NCBI RefSeq assembly: GCF_023028345.1
Contig: NZ_CP095487.1
Location: 496,001-560,000, forward strand
Source: Halorientalis marina
GTDB lineage: Archaea > Halobacteriota > Halobacteria > Halobacteriales > Haloarculaceae
Direction of reading: 5' to 3'
Length of the DNA stretch: 64,000 bases
The notes beneath the pieces were generated by a model. The model was not told the origin of the DNA. It saw only the letters and a list, made by a program, of their open reading frames with translations, and did not search any database. A program made the translations under genes and the position numbers. Below are positions 9,240 to 18,187 of this stretch, one piece after another (position 1 is the stretch's first letter; each line of letters opens with the position of its first letter).

Positions 9240-9436
9240 AGCTACGAGTGGAGGGCAAGCGGGGGCGAGCGTCCTCGTCTCTCGGTGCCGGCACACAGTG
9301 TCTCGTCCCGGCCGACACCTGGCGACGCGGCGCTACGCGGCCCGTCTGCGTGAATCACACCTCCACGCACGGGCGCGAGGAAAGTAACTCTGCCGGCTTT
9401 TCAGGTGCCGTACACGTCCGCGCTCGCTCCGCCGAC

Positions 9437-9787
9437 CTACCACGATTTACACGCGCGACAGACCAGTTCGCCGTCGCCGCGCCAGCGACGCTGCACCGCC
9501 TCGCCACAGGCCGCACACGCGACCGGCTCCGACGACCACGCGAACGTGGACTCGGCCGGTGGGACCCCGTCGGACTCGGTCGCCACAGTCCCGTCGCCGA
9601 CCGCGGCGTCCTCCCCGTCCGCCGTCTCGTCGGCCGTCTCGCTCGGTGTCTGACTCGGCCCCTCGTCCGCCGTCTCGTCGGCCTCGGCGCTCGGGGACTC
9701 GCTCCCGCCGCTCGCTTCCTCCCCTGACTCCGCGCCCGGGTCGTCGCTCCCGCCGTCGAGGAAGTCGTCGAGCGAGGCGTCGTCCAT
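9437..9787 (-). CDS. Acidic protein with C-terminal zinc ribbon (DUF7573-like)
   Basis: A 116-residue protein. It begins MDDASLDDFLDG, has a long Glu/Asp/Thr/Ser-rich disordered middle, and ends in a compact zinc ribbon: CAACGEAVQRRW then CRACKSW. This layout matches small haloarchaeal proteins I believe are catalogued as DUF7573. The function is unknown. It is divergent from the small membrane protein at 9870, with 82 bases between them. Confidence 0.75.
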   Translation of the reverse strand: MDDASLDDFLDGGSDDPGAESGEEASGGSESPSAEADETADEGPSQTPSETADETADGEDAAVGDGTVATESDGVPPAESTFAWSSEPVACAACGEAVQRRWRGDGELVCRACKSW

Positions 9788-9869
9788 ACCCACGGTAGGC
9801 GGTCGGCCCCTATAGTTCTCGCGAGACGACCACGACAGGCACAAATAGGACGGGTCACAACGAGACGGT

Positions 9870-10079
9870 ATGTCAAGCCTGCTCGGGAGCATCCCGAAGC
9901 TCGTCACCGAAATATCACGCGTCGCACTCAGTGATCCCCTCTCGGCGATCAGCGTGGCGTTCGGCAGCGCCTTCATCGGCCTGGCCGTGCTCGCGTTCGG
10001 GTACCTGGCCCTCGGCGCCGTCGCCGATACCGTGGTGCCCGACTTCAGCAGTCGAGAGCCGCCCCAGCAAGCCGAATAG
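9870..10079 (+). CDS. Small single-pass membrane protein
   Basis: A 69-residue protein with a hydrophobic segment at about residues 28-55 (SVAFGSAFIGLAVLAFGYL) and a short acidic tail. There is no cysteine or known motif. A TATA-like caaatagg (9842-9849) about 25 bases upstream of ATG 9870 supports leaderless expression. The 3' end overlaps the convergent F420-dependent oxidoreductase gene by 35 bases. I do not recognise the family. Confidence 0.65.
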   Translation: MSSLLGSIPKLVTEISRVALSDPLSAISVAFGSAFIGLAVLAFGYLALGAVADTVVPDFSSREPPQQAE

Positions 10080-11016
10080 CGTCTTCGAGGTCCGGCCCGA
10101 GCGGCGAGCCGGCCACGAACCCGTCGGCGTACTCCATGACGGCGTCGACTCCCTCGCGCACCTGTTCGGGCGTCCCCGCGATACTGAAGACGTCGATCAT
10201 CTCCTCGGTCACCTGCCCGAACGCGTCGGTGAACTCGCCCGCCTCGATAGCCTCGCCGACGGCCTGTGCGGCCGCCTCGTCGATGTCGTGTCGGTCGAGT
10301 ACGGGCGGGGCCGCGCCGCCGACGATGAACGCCACCGGCGGTCGCGCGGCCGCCCGGGCCGCCGCTTCGTCCTCGGCGACGCTGACGCTCGCGTAGGCCG
10401 CGAACTCGAAGTCACCGCGGTCCGCCGGGCGCTCGTCGAGCCCCTGCTCGATCTGGCCCTCCGCCCACGCGAAGTCCCTCGGGTGAGCGGCGTTGTAGAG
10501 GACGCCGTCGGCGTGTTTCGCGCTCATCCGCAGCATGTGCGGGCCCTGCGCGCCGACGTAGACCGGAATCTCGCCCTCGACGGGGAACTCCAGGGCGGCG
10601 TCCTGTGCGGTGAAGGTGCCGTCGGCGTCGACGGTCTCGCCGGCCCAGAGGTCCTGTGCGATCTTGAACGTCTCCAGCACGCGCCGGAGGGGACTGTCGC
10701 GCTCGACGCCCATCGACTGGAGCGTCGAGCGGTCACCGGGGCCGACGCCGAAGACGGCGCGGCCGTCGCTGACCTCCTGCACCGTGGCGACCTGCGAGGC
10801 CAGTTTCAGCGGGTGTGTCTCGTAGGGGTTGGCCGCGGCCGGCCCCAGTTCGATCTCGTCGGTCGCGGCCGCGATCCGTGACAGCGTCACGAACGGGTCG
10901 CGGTTGAAGTAGTGACAGGCGGCGAAGACGGCGTCGAAGCCCGTCTCCTCGGCCTGCACTGCCAGTTCAGTGATCTCGTCGACCGGATGCTCGGGGGTGA
11001 GTTCGATTGCTTTCAT
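10045..11016 (-). CDS. mer: F420-dependent luciferase-like oxidoreductase (Mer family)
   Basis: A 323-residue TIM-barrel protein of the bacterial-luciferase/Mer superfamily. Key segments are FDAVFAACHYFNRDPFV, ELGPAAANPYETHPLKLA, VGPGDRSTL and PVYVGAQGPHMLRM. It resembles 5,10-methylenetetrahydromethanopterin reductase, which reduces a C1 unit on the pterin carrier with F420H2. In non-methanogenic haloarchaea the C1 carrier is uncertain, so the physiological substrate is inference. The start overlaps the cofE stop codon (11013-11016), linking it to F420 synthesis. Confidence 0.85.
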   Translation of the reverse strand: MKAIELTPEHPVDEITELAVQAEETGFDAVFAACHYFNRDPFVTLSRIAAATDEIELGPAAANPYETHPLKLASQVATVQEVSDGRAVFGVGPGDRSTLQSMGVERDSPLRRVLETFKIAQDLWAGETVDADGTFTAQDAALEFPVEGEIPVYVGAQGPHMLRMSAKHADGVLYNAAHPRDFAWAEGQIEQGLDERPADRGDFEFAAYASVSVAEDEAAARAAARPPVAFIVGGAAPPVLDRHDIDEAAAQAVGEAIEAGEFTDAFGQVTEEMIDVFSIAGTPEQVREGVDAVMEYADGFVAGSPLGPDLEDAIRLAGAALDC

Positions 11017-11762
11017 TCGTATGTCCACTCGCGGAGCGCCTGCCGCACGTAGTCCGAATCGATCTCGCGAAAGAGGTCGTCGTCACCGGCGTGGTCGCCG
11101 AACTGCCAGTCGCGGACGACCGTCACGGGCGTCCCGCCCGCGCCCTCGCCCGCGACGAGGTTGCCCGCCGCGGCGAGTTCGTCGACGACCGACTGCACCG
11201 TCACGCCGAGTTCGCGCCCGTCGCGGTCGTGCTCGCCGCGCCAGTCGCGGTTCGCGGGCAACCCCGCCCAGCCGAGCGCGACGCCGCGCTGGCCGTGCCG
11301 GAAGGGCCGCCCGGAGGTGTCGGTTACGACGACCGGCACCCCCAGTCGCTCCGAGAGGGCGGCCGCGCTCGCACCGGGGTCCTCGGGCAACAGCAGGAGG
11401 TCGGCGCCGGGCACGTTCGAGCGGTCGATGCCGGCGTTCACGGTGATGTGGCCGAACCGCGTCACGGCGAGCAGGAAGGGAGCCTCGATGAGCAGTTCCT
11501 CGCTCTCCGCGAGGACGGCCTGCGCGAATCGGGGGTCCTTCTTATCGCCGGTCGCCCGCTCGACCGTCGCGGCGACCTCGCGGGCGCGCTCGCCCGCCGG
11601 GAAGTCGGCGAGGTCGGCCGTCCGGCCCTCGGCCTTCGAGACGACGGTGCTCGCGACGAGCACCACGTCGTCGGGCCGGAGCGCGACCCGCTCGTCGATC
11701 AGCGCCGCGAGGTCCGCACCCGGGCGCACTTCCGGCAGACCTGGGACCGCAACGACTTCCAT
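11013..11762 (-). CDS. cofE: Coenzyme F420-0:L-glutamate ligase
   Basis: A 249-residue CofE. It adds L-glutamate to F420-0 using GTP. Conserved stretches include DDVVLVASTVVSKAEGR, FGHITVNAGIDRSNVPG and LLPEDPGASA, and VVVTDTSGRPFRHGQRGVAL carries the metal and nucleotide site. The length is normal for the archaeal enzyme. It is upstream of and overlaps a Mer-like F420 oxidoreductase, so cofactor synthesis and use are co-transcribed. Confidence 0.92.
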   Translation of the reverse strand: MEVVAVPGLPEVRPGADLAALIDERVALRPDDVVLVASTVVSKAEGRTADLADFPAGERAREVAATVERATGDKKDPRFAQAVLAESEELLIEAPFLLAVTRFGHITVNAGIDRSNVPGADLLLLPEDPGASAAALSERLGVPVVVTDTSGRPFRHGQRGVALGWAGLPANRDWRGEHDRDGRELGVTVQSVVDELAAAGNLVAGEGAGGTPVTVVRDWQFGDHAGDDDLFREIDSDYVRQALREWTYE

Positions 11763-12095
11763 ACCCCCACCAGGGCGCGCCCGGAAAAAAGGGGCGCGAA
11801 ACTCGCAACAACGGCCAACACCGGCAATCGATGCCGCTTGCTGCCGGGTGTCGGCGGCGCGCGCGAGCGAAACGCACCCGAAACCACCCCCGATACCGAC
11901 CGCCGGAACCGTCCTGACGTAAAAACTACCGGATCGATTCGGCCCGAACTACCAAATTTCTATCATTCGTATATATCCGGCCGTATTTTATATTAACGTA
12001 TAAACTACCGGCGATAGCCGCACGTGTATATATCACTTGCAGGGAAATAATTGAAGTGGGGTGACGGGTGAGAGAAAGGTGGGCGGTGACGGTCG
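11763..12095. other. AT-rich divergent promoter region between cofE and a membrane protein gene
   Basis: 333 bases with no supported gene. An AT-rich island at about 11950-12050 stands out against the surrounding GC-rich DNA and contains several TATA-like tracts, for example gtatatatc near 11971-11979 and tgtatatatca near 12025-12034. The latter could serve the plus-strand gene at 12096 with a leader of roughly 40 bases. Nothing else is recognised. Confidence 0.5.
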
Positions 12096-12473
12096 ATGGC
12101 AACGAGACAACATAGACGGTTCGGGATTCCGGGGGTCGATCTGAAACTGCTGGTGCCGACGCTCCTGCTCATTGGGGCCGAGGCCTGGTACCTGACGACC
12201 CAGGCGGAGGCGTGGCTGTTGCCGCTGATGTGGATGGCGCCGATGGACCTGTTCCTCCTGGCCTACGCCCTCGACGAGTCCCTCGCGCTGTCGGAGGTGG
12301 CGCTGGTCCTGTTTTTCGGCCGGCTGCTCTACCTCCCGTACCTCTTTCTCTCGCCGATGGACGACCTGCTGGTGTTCTACGGGCTCTTCATGGCACCCGT
12401 CGACGTCCTGATTGTGGGGTACGCGATCCACCACGCCGGCCGGACCGTCTTCGACGCCGCACGCGCCGTCTGA
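12096..12473 (+). CDS. Membrane protein, about four helices
   Basis: A 125-residue integral membrane protein with hydrophobic segments near residues 17-33, 43-60, 66-88 and 92-112. Polar motifs sit at loop edges (MAPMDLFLLAYALDES, SPMDDLLVFYG, APVDVLIVGY), with a recurring P-M/V-D pattern. I do not recognise a family. It stands alone between the AT-rich region and a convergent phosphoesterase gene. Confidence 0.7.
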   Translation: MATRQHRRFGIPGVDLKLLVPTLLLIGAEAWYLTTQAEAWLLPLMWMAPMDLFLLAYALDESLALSEVALVLFFGRLLYLPYLFLSPMDDLLVFYGLFMAPVDVLIVGYAIHHAGRTVFDAARAV

Positions 12474-12548
12474 CTGCGTTCACCGCCGACCCAGTCTCCC
12501 CATCCTCTCCGCTCCTACCGTTCTCTTTGCTTCGAGCTCTCTCCGTGC

Positions 12549-13043
12549 TCACACCTCGCCCCGCTCGACGGAGACGGTGAACTGACCCTCTCTGACCCGG
12601 ACGATCAGCATCGTGGCCTGGGCCGCCGGGTCGGCCCCCGTCGCGCTCCCGGGGTTCAGCAGGCGGACGCCGTCGACGACCGTGTCGAGCACCCGGTGTG
12701 TGTGCCCGCAGATGCCGACCGCCGACGACCCGGCGTGGTCGCGGACCGTCGCCCGGACGCGCTCCTCGAACCCGGCAGGACTCCCCGTCCCGTGGGTGAC
12801 GACGAACGTGACGCCGCCGAGGGTCACCGTCGCCACCTGCGGCAGGTCGAGACCGGGGTCGATGTTCCCCGAGACGGCCGTCAGCTCCGCGGCGACGTCT
12901 CGGACGGTCGCCAGTGCCGCCGCGGAGTCGAAGTCGCCGGCGTGGATGGTGTGGTCCGCCGTCCGGATTCGCTCGCGCACCCAGTCGGGAATCCGGGGCT
13001 CCCGCGAGGGGACGTGCGTGTCCGCGAGGATCGCGATCTCCAT
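12549..13043 (-). CDS. YfcE/MJ0936-type metallophosphoesterase
   Basis: A 164-residue calcineurin-like phosphoesterase. All metal-binding blocks are present: ILADTHVP (D-x-H at residues 7-9), HAGDFD, AVSGNID, VVTHGTG and CGHTHR. The length matches the YfcE/MJ0936 group, which hydrolyses phosphodiesters with Mn2+ or Ni2+ in vitro. The cellular substrate is unknown. It is divergent from the Nudix-eIF2B fusion gene. Confidence 0.9.
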   Translation of the reverse strand: MEIAILADTHVPSREPRIPDWVRERIRTADHTIHAGDFDSAAALATVRDVAAELTAVSGNIDPGLDLPQVATVTLGGVTFVVTHGTGSPAGFEERVRATVRDHAGSSAVGICGHTHRVLDTVVDGVRLLNPGSATGADPAAQATMLIVRVREGQFTVSVERGEV

Positions 13044-13115
13044 ATCCGGGAGCAGGACGGCCGCTCACAAAAGTCGGTCCCCGGGTTTTTGCCCGTGGCC
13101 CTCCGTGGCCGACCC

Positions 13116-14399
13116 ATGGAGGAGACACACGTCGTCACCTGCTTCCTCCGCAACCGGGCCGCGGTCCTCCTCGTCCGCCGGAGTGACGCGGTCGGCTCCT
13201 ACTCGGGCCAGTGGGGGGCCGTCGCCGGCCACGTCGCGCCCGACCCCGACGACCCCGACGAGTCGGACGCCGCCACCGACCCCGACGCCGCCGCCCGCCG
13301 CGAGATCGCCGAGGAAACCGGCCTCGCCGACGCCGTCACGCTCGTCCGCCGCGGCAATTCTTTCCCCGTCGCGGACGACGACCTCGACACGCGCTGGGTG
13401 GTCCACCCCTACCTGTTCGACTGCGATTCCCGTGACGTACGTCTCGACGAGGAGGCGACGGAGTCCGAGTGGGTCCCGCCGACCGAGATACTGCGCCGCG
13501 AGACCGTCCCGGACCTGTGGACGTCCTACGACCGGGTCCGCCCCGGTGCCGACACGGTCGCCGACGACCGCGACCACGGGTCGACGTACCTCTCCGTCCG
13601 CGCGCTCGAAACGCTCCGGGACGAGGCGGCCCTCGCCGTCGAACGCGACGCCGGCGACTGGGACGCTCTCGCGACGCTCGCCCGCGACCTCCGGGCGGCG
13701 CGCCCGTCGATGGCCGTCGTCGCGAACCGCGTGAACCGGGCAATGCACGTGGCGGCCGACGACCGCACGCCCGCCGCCGTCGAACGGGCCGCGGAGGACA
13801 CAATCGCGGACGCCCTCGATGCGGACGACGCGGCCGCCGCCGTCGCCGCCGACGAGGTCGACGGCGGCCGACTCGTCACGCTCTCGCGCTCGGGCACCGT
13901 TCGCGAGGCCCTCCGGCGGGCCGACCCCGACGGCGTCCTCGTGGCCGAGTCCCGGCCCGGCGGCGAGGGTGTCGGCGTCGCCGAGTCGCTGTCCGCCGAC
14001 GGGACCGCAGTCACGCTCACCGCCGACGCCGCCCTCGCGCACGAACTCGCCGGCGGCGACTACGACGCGGTACTGGTCGGTGCCGACGCGGTCCTGCCGG
14101 ACGGTCGCGCCGTCAACAAGGTCGGTACCCGAGCGGTCGCGCTCGCGGCCGCTCGCGAGGACGTGCCGCTGTTCGTCGTCGCGGCCGCCGCCAAGGTCAG
14201 CACGGACGCGACTCCGTCCCTCGAACGCGCCGATCCGACCGACGTGTACGACGACGACGCCGCCATCGACGTGGCCGCGCCGCTGTTCGACGTGACGCCT
14301 GCGGACCTCGTCGCGGGCTTCTGTACGGAGCAGGGCGTCCTCGACGCGGACGACGTGGCGGCGGTCGCCGCGGCCCATCGGGACCGGGCCGAGTGGTAG
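13116..14399 (+). CDS. Nudix domain fused to an eIF2B-like / ribose-1,5-bisphosphate isomerase-like domain
   Basis: A 427-residue two-domain protein. Residues 1 to about 140 form a Nudix domain with RREIAEETGL intact. The GX5E half of the box is split by an Asp-rich insertion (about residues 42-56), so catalysis is not certain. Residues about 190-427 are an eIF2B alpha/R15P isomerase-type domain, with LSRSGTVREAL, ESRPGGEGVGVAESL and GADAVLPDGRAVNKVGT (about 321-337). Together they suggest a nucleotide or sugar-phosphate salvage role. TATA-like gggtttttg is centred about 28 bases before the ATG. Confidence 0.85.
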   Translation: MEETHVVTCFLRNRAAVLLVRRSDAVGSYSGQWGAVAGHVAPDPDDPDESDAATDPDAAARREIAEETGLADAVTLVRRGNSFPVADDDLDTRWVVHPYLFDCDSRDVRLDEEATESEWVPPTEILRRETVPDLWTSYDRVRPGADTVADDRDHGSTYLSVRALETLRDEAALAVERDAGDWDALATLARDLRAARPSMAVVANRVNRAMHVAADDRTPAAVERAAEDTIADALDADDAAAAVAADEVDGGRLVTLSRSGTVREALRRADPDGVLVAESRPGGEGVGVAESLSADGTAVTLTADAALAHELAGGDYDAVLVGADAVLPDGRAVNKVGTRAVALAAAREDVPLFVVAAAAKVSTDATPSLERADPTDVYDDDAAIDVAAPLFDVTPADLVAGFCTEQGVLDADDVAAVAAAHRDRAEW

Positions 14400-14414
14400 C
14401 TCGCCGGCCCCGCC

Positions 14415-15164
14415 TCAGTTCTCGTCGAGGACGACGGGGACGCCGGCCGCGGCCACGTCTGCGGCGAAGGCCCGCGAATCGGCTTCGAGGTTCGAGAAGG
14501 TGTTGTAGTGGACGGGGAGCACGAGCCCGGGTTCGGTGCGGGCGGCGAGTGCCGCGGCCTCGTGGCGGTCCATCGTGTGGTTGCTCCGGCCGATTGGTGG
14601 ACACAACAGCGACACGTCGATGGTCCGGTGGCCGGGCAGCACGTCGGTGTCGCCGGGCCAGAACACGTCCGTCCCGTCGAGTTCGACCAGGAAGCCACAC
14701 CCGAACCCTTCCGGGTGGTACGGCGTCCCGTCCGGGCGGGTGTGTGGCCCGTCCGGCTCGTTGTACGCCGGCGTCGTCCAGACGTCCACGGGGCCGACCG
14801 ACAGCGTGTCCTTCATTCCCACCTCCAGGATGTCGTAGGTGAGGTCGCCGATGGGCGGGAGGTCGCGGTCCACGTCGCGACCCTCGATACCTTCGAAGGC
14901 AATAACTGTCGCATCCGCTTTCGCGACGCGGTCGATGCCGTCGGGGTCGTAGTGGTGGACGTGGCTGACACAGACCACGTCGCCGTCCTGCGCCCGGTAG
15001 TCCTGCGAGGGTGGGTGGCCCACGTTCTCGGCGTGGGGCTCCCACTCGCCGGTGAGGACGCCGTGGCGACCGGGGTCGAGGTAGACGACGGTCTCGCCGT
15101 CGGTGACGCGGAGGGTGGCGTAACCCAGCCAGTCGACGGTGAGCCCGTCGTGTCGAACCGTCAT
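14415..15164 (-). CDS. MBL-fold metal-dependent hydrolase
   Basis: A 249-residue UlaG/YtnP-like metallo-beta-lactamase-fold protein. The first metal motif reads SHVHHYDPDGI, followed by FWPGDTDVLPG and, near the C-terminus, LPVHYNTFSN. The HxHxDH site is altered to HVHHYD, as in other members of this subgroup. The function is not fixed; the family includes lactonases and phosphodiesterases. ATG at 15162-15164 is preferred to the adjoining GTG. Confidence 0.85.
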   Translation of the reverse strand: MTVRHDGLTVDWLGYATLRVTDGETVVYLDPGRHGVLTGEWEPHAENVGHPPSQDYRAQDGDVVCVSHVHHYDPDGIDRVAKADATVIAFEGIEGRDVDRDLPPIGDLTYDILEVGMKDTLSVGPVDVWTTPAYNEPDGPHTRPDGTPYHPEGFGCGFLVELDGTDVFWPGDTDVLPGHRTIDVSLLCPPIGRSNHTMDRHEAAALAARTEPGLVLPVHYNTFSNLEADSRAFAADVAAAGVPVVLDEN

Positions 15165-15210
15165 CACGTGTGGGTACGCGGGCCAGCCAAATGAAGGGCG
15201 CTGGTCTCGG

Positions 15211-15963
15211 TCAACTGAGGAAGAGTCGCCGCTCGGCGCGCTCGTGCTCGGCGGCGACCACGTCCACGAGCGGCGCGAACGGCGTCATCGCCTCGATTGA
15301 CCGGTCGGCGTGGCGGTCCCACGCCCGCGCGACCAGCGGCCGGCAGTCGGTCAGGACCGCCTGAATCTCGGTGTGGCCGACCCGGAGCAGGCGCTGGGCG
15401 GCCCCGAGCAGGTCCGTCAGGAAGGAGTAGCCGAGCACGAGCCCGGCCTCGCGGGCGCTCATCCCCGTCCGCGCGCCGACGACGCCCATGACGACGGCGT
15501 AGTTGCCCGGCGCTTCGCCGGCGTCGATCCGCTCGTCGTAGGCCGAAAGCAGGGGATCGTTCTCCGTCTCGGCGACCAGCGAACAGAGTTGCGAACCCGT
15601 CCGGGTGGAACTCTCGCGGAACTCGGCAGGCAGTTGCACCGCTCGAAGCCGCTCGTCGACGGCGACGACCTCGTCGAGGTCCCCGGCCGTCGCGGCCTCG
15701 TGAGCGGCCCGGAGCGCCACCATCTCGCAGGGCCCGATCTGCCCGTCGAGGTACGTCGACAGCAGCGCCCGGAGATCGTCGCCGTCTTCCACGTCGTCGG
15801 CGGCGACGAACCCCTCCAGCCCGTAGGAGGTCGTGAACGATCCGGCGGGGAGGAACGAATCGGCGAACTGCATGGCCGCCAGGACCGACTCGCCGGCTTC
15901 GTCGCCCGCCGCTCGTCTTTCGTCCGCGGCCCGGCCGTCGTCCCTGGGGCTGTCGTCGCTCAC
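15211..15963 (-). CDS. ureF: Urease accessory protein UreF
   Basis: A 250-residue all-helical UreF with AMQFADSFLPAGSFTTSYGL near residues 30-49 and the conserved C-terminal CRPLVARAWD. UreF joins UreD on apo-urease and gates UreG GTP hydrolysis during nickel insertion. The N-terminus carries an acidic extension of about 25 residues. It is the last gene of the operon, and its start overlaps the end of ureE. Confidence 0.92.
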   Translation of the reverse strand: MSDDSPRDDGRAADERRAAGDEAGESVLAAMQFADSFLPAGSFTTSYGLEGFVAADDVEDGDDLRALLSTYLDGQIGPCEMVALRAAHEAATAGDLDEVVAVDERLRAVQLPAEFRESSTRTGSQLCSLVAETENDPLLSAYDERIDAGEAPGNYAVVMGVVGARTGMSAREAGLVLGYSFLTDLLGAAQRLLRVGHTEIQAVLTDCRPLVARAWDRHADRSIEAMTPFAPLVDVVAAEHERAERRLFLS

Positions 15964-16604
15964 GACGATCCCTCCTCGGGGTCGTCGACGGTGTGGACGC
16001 CGCCGTGAGTGTGTTCCTCGCCCGAGTGGTCGTGGGTGTGGTCGCCGCCGTGGCTGTGGGTGTGGTCGTCGTGCGGGTGGGCGTGTCCGCTCCCGTCGCC
16101 GTGGGAGTGAGGGTCGGTCCCGTCGAACAGCGCGGGGTCGACGGTTTCCTCCCGCACGGTCGCGCCGGGCGGTGCGGCCTCGGCGACCGTCTCCCGGACC
16201 TGGTCTTCGTCGGCGTCGAGCGCGACCAGGATTTCCCCGTCGCGAACCGCGAGGTCGCGGTGGCGGTTCCCGAGTCGGTGGCCGAGCGCGGCCGCCCCCG
16301 CGAGCGCGTCGGCAGACCCGGGGACCCCCGCGAAGTCCACCACGAGCGCGTCCCGGTCGGCGAACGCGACGACGACCGCGCGCTCGTCGTCGGCCACCAG
16401 CACGTCGCCCGGCCGGAGGCCGTCCTCGGGAGCGACGATACCGAGTTCGGTGCCGGCCTCGGTCGTCGTCCGCAGGCGGGCGCGCCGGCGATCCCGTTCG
16501 TCGAGGACGACCCGCTCGACCTCGTCGTCGGGTCGCTCCGCGACGCGGGCTGCGAGGTCGGGGTCGTCGTCGGCGTTCCCCAGTATCGAGTCGACGACGA
16601 GCAT
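15960..16604 (-). CDS. ureE: Urease nickel metallochaperone UreE with His-rich tail
   Basis: A 214-residue UreE. The N-terminal peptide-binding domain is followed by the metal-binding domain (LGHRLGNRHRDLAVRDGEIL) and a C-terminal tail very rich in His (HSHGDGSGHAHPHDDHTHSH and on), a nickel store seen in many UreE proteins. It delivers nickel to UreG and urease. Its start shares a base with the ureD stop, and its end overlaps the ureF start. Confidence 0.93.
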   Translation of the reverse strand: MLVVDSILGNADDDPDLAARVAERPDDEVERVVLDERDRRRARLRTTTEAGTELGIVAPEDGLRPGDVLVADDERAVVVAFADRDALVVDFAGVPGSADALAGAAALGHRLGNRHRDLAVRDGEILVALDADEDQVRETVAEAAPPGATVREETVDPALFDGTDPHSHGDGSGHAHPHDDHTHSHGGDHTHDHSGEEHTHGGVHTVDDPEEGSS

Positions 16605-17575
16605 CAGTCCTTCCTCCGTGTCGGGGCCGGCGCCCCGACGAGTTCCCGCCGCGCCTCGTCCCAGGCGGCCCGCATCGCCGCGCGGACCGGGGCCGTGTCC
16701 TCGCCGAGGACGCGAACCATCGCGCCCGCGTCGTTCGGGAGCTCGGTTGCGCCCGCCCGGACGCCCTCGCGGTCGGCGACCCGCTCGTGGAGCGCGTCCG
16801 AGAGGCCGGGGTCGCCGACCGCGTAGAGCGTCCCGAGGACGCGGTGGTCGCCCAGCACGCCGGGTCGCCGGGGGTCGGTGGCCGCCGGCCGGAGGTCGTT
16901 CGCGTCGGCGAACAGGCGGCCGTCGGGACCGGTCGCCTCCGTCCGGAGGTAGGCGTGGTCGAAGTCGAAGGCCTCGTCGCGGGCGAGCCGGCCCGGAACG
17001 AGGACCTCGCCGACGACCGCGGCGGCGTCGGGCCCGAGCGACAGCGTGAGGTCCTGCCGGTAACGGGCGTCGCGGTGGACGATGGTCGGCTCGGGCAGGT
17101 ACTCCAGGTAGCCGCCCGCGCCGACCGAGAGGTCGACCGTCGCCGCGCCGTAGTTGCGCTCCATCCGGAGGACCTTCGTCGCGCTCTGTCCGGTGACGTG
17201 CGCGACCGCGTCCGGGTCGACCGTCACCTCGATTCCGTGGCGGTCGCCCTGCGCGATCCCCGCCGTCGGCGTCTGGACGTAGACCGTCGCGGCCTCCGGG
17301 AGCGCCTCGTCGTGTGTCAGCCCGCCCGTGAGGTGGAAGGGGACTTTCGCGAAGTCATTGACGAGGCGGGTCTGGCCGTCGGCATCGGCCGAAAACCGGA
17401 CGGCGACGCGACCGTCCTTCCCGACCGCGCCGGCCGCGGCCGCCGGGATCGGCTCCGCGCCGTACGCCTCGAAGGCCGCCTCGGGACCGACCGTCGGGTC
17501 GGCGGCGACGGCGGCCGCGGAACGGACATCGCCGGCGTCGTCCGGTGGCTCGTCCGGCTGATTCTCGGTCGCCAT
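16604..17575 (-). CDS. ureD: Urease accessory protein UreD
   Basis: A 323-residue UreD (UreH type), the scaffold that binds apo-urease and recruits UreF and UreG. Typical segments are VYVQTPTAGIAQGDRHGIEV, VTGQSATKVLRM and YLEYLPEPTIVHRDARY. The N-terminus carries an acidic, Ala-rich extension of about 35 residues. It directly abuts ureG (stop at 17576-17578, next start 17573-17575). Confidence 0.92.
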   Translation of the reverse strand: MATENQPDEPPDDAGDVRSAAAVAADPTVGPEAAFEAYGAEPIPAAAAGAVGKDGRVAVRFSADADGQTRLVNDFAKVPFHLTGGLTHDEALPEAATVYVQTPTAGIAQGDRHGIEVTVDPDAVAHVTGQSATKVLRMERNYGAATVDLSVGAGGYLEYLPEPTIVHRDARYRQDLTLSLGPDAAAVVGEVLVPGRLARDEAFDFDHAYLRTEATGPDGRLFADANDLRPAATDPRRPGVLGDHRVLGTLYAVGDPGLSDALHERVADREGVRAGATELPNDAGAMVRVLGEDTAPVRAAMRAAWDEARRELVGAPAPTRRKD

Positions 17576-18187
17576 CTATGCGAACAGGAGCTGGCGCTCG
17601 ATGTGGTCGGCCACGGCGTCGACGCCGTCGCTCTCCTTGCAGTTCGTGAACTCGAAGGGACCGTCCCGGACCGCGCGGGCGTCCCGTTCCATCACGTCCA
17701 GGTCCGCGCCGACGTGGGGCGCGAGGTCGGTCTTGTTGATGACGAGCAGGTCGGCGTCGACGACGCCCGGCCCACGCTTGCGAGGGATGTCGTCGCCCTC
17801 CGCCACCGAGATGACGTAGAGGAAGTAGTCGGCGAGTTCGGGGTTGAACGTCGCGGCGAGGTTGTCGCCGCCGCTCTCCAGGAGCACGAGGTCGAGGTCC
17901 GGTTCCCGCTCCAGGAAGCGGTCGATCTGTTCGAGGTTCATCGAGGGGTCCTCGCGAATGCCCGTGTGCGGGCAGGCACCGGTCTCGACGCCGGCGACGA
18001 GGTCCGACGGGACTTCGCCCTCGAAGGAAGCCTCCAGTACCTCGGCGTCCTCCTGCGTGAGGATGTCGTTGGCGATGACGCCGATCTCCAGGTCCGCGCC
18101 GAGTCGGGGGACGAGTTCCTGGACGAGCGAGGTCTTTCCGGAACCGACGGGACCGCCGATGCCGACCGTGGGCACGTCGCGGGTCAT
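17576..18187 (-). CDS. ureG: Urease maturation GTPase UreG
   Basis: A 203-residue SIMIBI GTPase. Walker A is GGPVGSGKT (residues 11-19). The nickel-binding Cys-Pro-His motif appears in [17 protein letters not shown], and [10 protein letters not shown] gives base recognition. It couples GTP hydrolysis to nickel delivery into UreC. The start overlaps the end of ureA, and ureD follows without a gap. Confidence 0.95.
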   Translation of the reverse strand: MTRDVPTVGIGGPVGSGKTSLVQELVPRLGADLEIGVIANDILTQEDAEVLEASFEGEVPSDLVAGVETGACPHTGIREDPSMNLEQIDRFLEREPDLDLVLLESGGDNLAATFNPELADYFLYVISVAEGDDIPRKRGPGVVDADLLVINKTDLAPHVGADLDVMERDARAVRDGPFEFTNCKESDGVDAVADHIERQLLFA

